NCBI GenBank assembly: GCA_013398295.1
Contig: VZSF01008493.1
Coordinates: forward strand, 1,052,541 to 1,116,540
Reading direction: 5' to 3'
Source of the DNA: Chionis minor
Lineage: Eukaryota; Chordata; Aves; Charadriiformes; Chionididae
Length of the DNA: 64,000 nucleotides
Shown here: positions 59,901 through 64,000 of the stretch, one piece after another
Numbering within the stretch: position 1 is the first letter of the stretch
How the letters are laid out: the number at the start of each line of letters is the position of its first letter
Notes under the pieces: generated by a model
The model's database searches: none
Seen by the model: only the letters and a program-made list of their open reading frames with translations
Told to the model about the DNA's origin: nothing
Program-made: the position numbers and the translations under genes

Positions 59901-60900
59901 ACCCATCGCCAGTCCCAGGCCACAAAGGAAGGAGCTTTCGGAGGAACGGGAGCCTCTGGACCCCCAGCCATGCAGGGCAGCATGCTGGGGTGTGCAGCCC
60001 AGGACACGTGCAGCCAGAGGATCGGGGAAGGGGCAGTGCGAGCGGAGCTGGAAACGCAGGAGGGCAGCTGAGCCCGTGCAGCTCCGTGGAGCTCCTCGAG
60101 GCAGTACGGGGACCGGCACGCGGCTGGAGTACTGCCCCAGCGCGGCAGTGGAGCGGCAGTGGAAGCCCACGCTCAGCGGTTTCGGGTGCGATGCAGCCCC
60201 TGAGCTGCCTGGGCTTGCTGAACACCCTCAGCCTGTATCGCCATGGCATTGTCGCAGGCGAATTTGCCGCTGCCATCTCCCAGGATGAGCTCTGGGGGCA
60301 ATGATGGCACGGCAGCTCCGGGGACGGTGGTGGCGCACGGTGGGCACCACCGTGATGGGCCGGGTGTGCCCAGAGCGCTTGCACCTCTACCCCTACGGCG
60401 TGTGGGGTGGGAGGCTCCCCAGCTGCGGGCCAGTTTCTCCGCAGCGTCGCAGCCCTCGTGCGAGCAGCCCTGGTGGCCGCAGAGGGGTCACCTGCAGCCC
60501 ATCGGCCTCGCAGCGGCTGCTGGAGCCCGACTGGCACCGCCGCGTGCACTTGAAGGGGTCCCCCCGCCCCTGGGTTTCCTGCGAGAGCATCAATCACGCT
60601 GCAGCCCCCTGCTCCCGGGCGGCTGCGCGAGGCGGCGAGGCAGGAGCTGCGCAGCAATGCGCCATCAATTAACGGCCCATTATTATAAAACGCTGCCTAC
60701 TGGTTTGAAAAGGCTGGAGGAGCCCCGCAGTGGTTTCTCTTGGTCTCGTGCCCAGAAACCTGTCCCTCTCACCTTAGAAACAAAATGCCTCATTTTAAAA
60801 ATAATTAATGGTAAACATTAGGAAAAAAAAAATGTAATGGATCATTTGGCCCACGCTAAATTTTGACAGTAAACGTTTAAGCCGGGCTACTTGACAGCAG
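56911..60900. other. GC-rich intergenic region, no supported gene
   Basis: An AT-rich, possibly conserved stretch at 57740-58140 is followed by GC-rich sequence from about 58140 with overlapping open frames on both strands (for example 58810-59745 forward and 59677-60657 reverse). None has a recognisable domain, and their composition simply follows the GC content. A small AT-rich island occurs at 60655-60890. Confidence 0.55.
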
Positions 60901-60913
60901 AGTGGCTGAGCTA

Positions 60914-60960
60914 CGGGGAGGGATGCTGCGGGGAGGGATGCTGCGGGGAGGGATGCTGCG
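60914..60960. repeat. 15-bp tandem repeat, three copies
   Basis: CGGGGAGGGATGCTG occurs three times in a row without change, just before a GC-rich stretch. Being a multiple of three it also gives a five-residue peptide repeat in any open frame, which is not evidence of coding. Confidence 0.9.
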
Positions 60961-61683
60961 TGTGCCGGCTGGGGCTGCGCATCCCGCCCAGCCCGTGGGG
61001 CTGAGCCCATCCCTGGGGGGGGGCTCTGCGTTGTGCCGGGGGTGGCACAGGTGGCGTGGGACCTTCTCAAGGTGCGGCCAGCCCCAAGGCAATGGCGGGA
61101 TGACGGGGCAGAGGGGATGCCCGAGGCTGCCCCGGGGAATGGTGCTTCCGTTTGGTCTCCAGCCGCTCAGTGCTGGGTCTGCTCCTAACGGGGACCACTC
61201 GTCCCCGCTGCCATGTAGTGTGCTCATCCCTGGGGAACCTCCAAGTCCCCTTGGTGGGGAAGTCCCTCTGTGTGTCCCCAGCCCATGCCACCTCCCTGTC
61301 CTCACAACCCCCAGGCACTAAATAATGTCCTGGCACTTCCAACCTCCTCCCAATGGGGATCTCATTTTCCCTGGTGCCGGGATGTGCCTGGGAGAGGGAC
61401 CATCCCCGTCGCTCCTCTGCTTTCCAGGAACGGACAAGGCTGCTGGAGCTGCAGCCCCGTTTCCTTCCCAAGAGCCCGGCAAACCCGCTCCGAATGCAGA
61501 CCCAGAAGGTCTGGTGCCGCAGTGGAAGAGAGCGCGGGAGCTGCCTTGCTCTTGAAAGGCAGCGGCTTTCGGGGTTGGATCAATGCACAAGTCATCCCGT
61601 GTTTTTATTGCCTCGTCCTACAGGAAGCACCTGAAGAGCTGAACAGGGACATTAGCTGCTGCCGGGCACGTGGAGGGTCCTGG
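60961..61683. other. GC-rich spacer
   Basis: GC-rich sequence with overlapping chance frames on both strands. No domain, repeat family or RNA gene is recognised. Confidence 0.5.
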
Positions 61684-61826
61684 GAGGACGTGGGTCCCGT
61701 GAGGACATGGGTCCCGTGAGGACGCGAATCCCATGAGGATGCAGGTCCCATGAGGATGCGAATCCCATGAGGATGCGGGTCCTGTGAGGATGCGGGTCCT
61801 GTGAGGATGTGGGTCCCGTGAGGACG
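61684..61826. repeat. 18-bp minisatellite, about eight copies
   Basis: The unit is close to GTCCCGTGAGGACGTGGG, with variants such as ATCCCATGAGGATGCGAA. The period of 18 bases is regular and most changes are C/T or G/A transitions at CpG sites, suggesting methylation decay. On the minus strand it reads as a six-residue repeat around SSWDPHPHGT, a by-product of the period being divisible by three. Confidence 0.9.
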
Positions 61827-62567
61827 CCCGCTCTGCAGGACCCTCCGTGTTTTGAGCCCAGCGACATTCCCAGGGCCGAGTGTGCGTGGCTGTGGCGGGT
61901 TGTGGCAGGTCCCTTTCCGTGTCCCCCTGTGACAGCCAGGTTTGGGAACAGCTCCGGGTTTCGGGGATAGGGGAGGTGGAGGCTGCTTTTCTGCGCCCGG
62001 TGACTCCCAGTGACAAACTGGGCAGGGCTGCCTTCTGCCCAGTGGTGCCAGGGAGGTGGTCACTCCTCTTAATGTTAATTAATAATTCCTCCTAGTGTTA
62101 ATTTACTTTTTTCACCCCCTCTTAATTATGCCTCTCCGTGCCTTTGCAGGTGGCTGGACACAGCGCTCTCCGGACGGACACCGGACATCCCGGCAGAGCC
62201 AGCTCAGCCACGCTCCCTGCCAGGGCCAAAGGAGCCGTGGCCACAGCGGGGCCTCGCTGCGGTTCTTCCGTGGGCACCGCGGGCTGGGCGCTACGTCTGG
62301 GTTAATGCTCGTGCAGTCTCCGGCCCGGGATGCGCAGGGAATGGCAATGCTTCACCTCTCGCTCCACAGCAGCCTCCCCCCGCGGTCCCCCCCGGAGCTC
62401 TCCTGTCCCGGCCTCCCCCTGCCCGCGTGGCTCTGGTGGGCACCGCGCTGGTGCTGGGGGGTGAAGGCGGTGGGGCGCTGGCTGGGGGAGCACCCCTTGC
62501 CCCCTCCCTGGCTTAGAGGCCACCCCGCGGCCGGCTGCTGGCAGCTGGACACTTGTAGGCTGGCCAC
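61827..62567. other. GC-rich spacer with a short AT-rich island
   Basis: Mostly GC-rich. At about 62068-62130 there is an AT-rich island with TTAATGTTAATTAATAATT, GTGTTAATTTAC and CTTAATTATG, several close homeodomain-like cores. No gene is recognised. Confidence 0.5.
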
Positions 62568-63669
62568 GTGCCATGCCGTGCCGTGCCATGCCGTGCCATG
62601 CCATGCCGTGCCATGTGAAGGCCACGCCGTGCCATGCTGCGCTGTGCCACGCCAAGACCAAGCTGCGCTGTGCCACACCATGCTGTGCCATGCAAAAGCC
62701 ATGCCGTGCCGTGCTGTGCCATGCCAAGATTGTGCCATGCTGTACCACGCCACGGCATGCCATGCCATGTCATGAAGGCCATGCTGTGTCGTACCATGCC
62801 ATGCCGTACCATGCAAAGACCACGCCATGCCGTGCCGTGCAGATGGTGCCATGCTGCAACATGCCAAGACTATGCCATGCTGTGCCATATCATGCTGAGC
62901 CATGCCATGCCATGAAGGCCATGCTGTACCATGCCCTGCTGTGTCGTACCATGCAAAGACCATGCCATGCTGTGCTGTGCCGTGCCATGGCTATGCCATG
63001 CTGGACCATGGCATGCCGTGCTATGCCATGTCACGCCATGCCACGCAAAGGCCATGTCGTGCCATGCAGAGTGTGCCATGCAAAGTCTGCGCCATCCCGT
63101 ACCACACCAAGACTATGCCATGCTGTGCTATGCAAAGGCCATGCCACGCGGTGCCACACCACACCACATGCTGAGCTGTGCTGTGCTATGCCATGCAGAC
63201 TGTGCCATGCCAAGTCTATGCCACGCTGAAACATGCCAAGAATATGCCATGCCATGCTGTGCCATGCCAAGACCACGTGCTGTGCTACGCCACGCCATGG
63301 AAAGGGCATGCTGTGCCGTGCCGTGCCATGCAAAGTCTGTGCCATGCCGTACCACAGCAAGACTATGCCACGCCGTGCCATGCCATGCAGTGCTGTGACA
63401 CGCAAAGACCGTGCCACGTTGTGCCATGCCATGCAAAGACTGTGCCATGGAAAGTCTGTGCCATGCTGAAACATGCCAAGGCCATGCCGTGCCATGCCGT
63501 GCCGTGCTGTGCAGACTGTGCCGTGCTGTCCCATGCCGTGCCGTGCCATGCCGTGCAGACTGTGCCATGCTGTGCTGTGCTGTGCCACGCAGACCATGCC
63601 ATGCTGTCCCATGCCGTGCCATTCCATGCCATGCAGATTGTGCCATGCTCTCCCATGCCGTGCCATGCC
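62568..63669. repeat. Pentanucleotide (TGCCR) satellite array, about 1.1 kb
   Basis: The stretch is built from TGCCA and TGCCG units with variants such as TGCTG, interspersed with recurring longer words (ATGCAAAGAC, CATGAAGGCC, GCTGAAACATGCCAAG). The word AAAGTCTG-GCCAT-CCGTACCAC recurs 250 bases apart (63082 and 63332) and GCTGAAACATGCCAAG 240 bases apart (63225 and 63465), showing a higher-order unit near 240-250 bp. Because five is not a multiple of three, all forward frames give the same CHAVP/MPCRA peptide and all reverse frames a WHGMA-like peptide, so very long open frames appear on both strands. These should not be called genes. Confidence 0.95.
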
Positions 63670-64000
63670 CGAGGCCGCCCGGAGCCCCGCCGGGTGTGCG
63701 GCTATTTGCACCCAGGGTCACCCCCGCTATGGGGACGCTGCCACGGCTCAGGGGGGCTGGGGACACACTGCGGGTGCCCCGTGCCCGCCCGGGGCGGGTC
63801 CCGCCGCCTCCCCCTGCCCGGCGGGGACCTGGGTCTGACCCCCCGACGGCAGGGAGGGTTTGGCGGGCGCCTTCACCTCCCGCACCACGGGCACGCCAGC
63901 GGGCACCCGGCGCGGGGGGGACCCGGCTCCGTCCCGGGCCGCGCCGTCGGGGCCGCAGCTCCGCCGGCTCCGCGCCGGAAGGACGGGATTCAGGGGCAGG
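63670..64000. promoter_or_regulatory. CpG-rich right edge of window
   Basis: About 330 bases with very high GC and many CpG sites (for example CCGGCGCGGGG, CCGCGCCGTCGGGGCCG). This looks like the edge of a CpG island and so possibly the promoter or first exon of the next gene. By human gene order that gene could be TLX3, but no TLX3 homeobox or N-terminal sequence is visible. A minus-strand frame is open from the edge to a stop near 63748 and contains a donor-like GAG|GTGAAG. Confidence 0.45.

Noticed and set aside
59677..60657. 326-codon reverse open frame
   Set aside because: Same GC-rich effect; it partly overlaps the forward frame and has no recognisable motif.
62352..63766. Several 200-codon frames with Cys/His or Trp/His repeats
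   Set aside because: They are translations of the five-base satellite. The same peptide appears in several frames and on both strands, so they are not genes and not zinc-finger proteins.
63670..64000. TLX3 first exon
   Set aside because: Expected from human gene order, but no TLX-like N-terminal or homeobox residues appear in any frame.

Overview
The window is vertebrate nuclear DNA, almost certainly from a bird. Two things support this: 5'-truncated CR1 LINE fragments, one with the typical avian octamer tail, and a long intron-rich gene whose nine exons closely match the exportin RANBP17. Species cannot be read from the sequence. In human, RANBP17 lies just upstream of the homeobox gene TLX3; the same order would be expected in a bird (chicken chromosome 13 equivalent), but TLX3 itself is not visible here.

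Positions 1-54115 (+ strand) hold the 3' part of RANBP17. Nine coding exons (3434-3522, 9892-9999, 12520-12602, 22731-22945, 24128-24266, 30736-30902, 47201-47299, 51153-51280, 54019-54115) join in frame into 374 residues ending in a stop, the C-terminal third of a protein of roughly 1,090 residues. Every exon phase closes and none is broken. Intron A (3523-9891) has a minor-spliceosome (U12-type) donor and branch site; the other seven introns look U2-type. Introns are mostly AT-rich unique sequence with a few CR1 remnants. The longest, intron F (30903-47200), also holds AT-rich homeodomain-motif-rich blocks, an internal CpG island, a 339-codon antisense open frame of unknown nature, and an assembly gap inside a poly-A run.

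Positions 54116-64000 lie downstream of RANBP17. First comes an AT-rich 3' UTR with several possible poly-A signals, then a decayed CR1 (about 55985-56910), and from about 57400 a GC-rich region with many spurious open frames, a few AT-rich islands that look like regulatory DNA, three tandem-repeat arrays (15 bp, 18 bp and a 1.1-kb pentanucleotide array with a higher-order period near 240-250 bp) and a CpG-rich right edge.

The one protein gene supported is RANBP17. No RNA gene, CRISPR array or complete mobile element was found. Nothing here is a demonstrable new multi-gene system. The most distinctive signals are the U12 intron, the pentanucleotide array open in several frames on both strands, and the intronic CpG island with its flanking motif-rich blocks.
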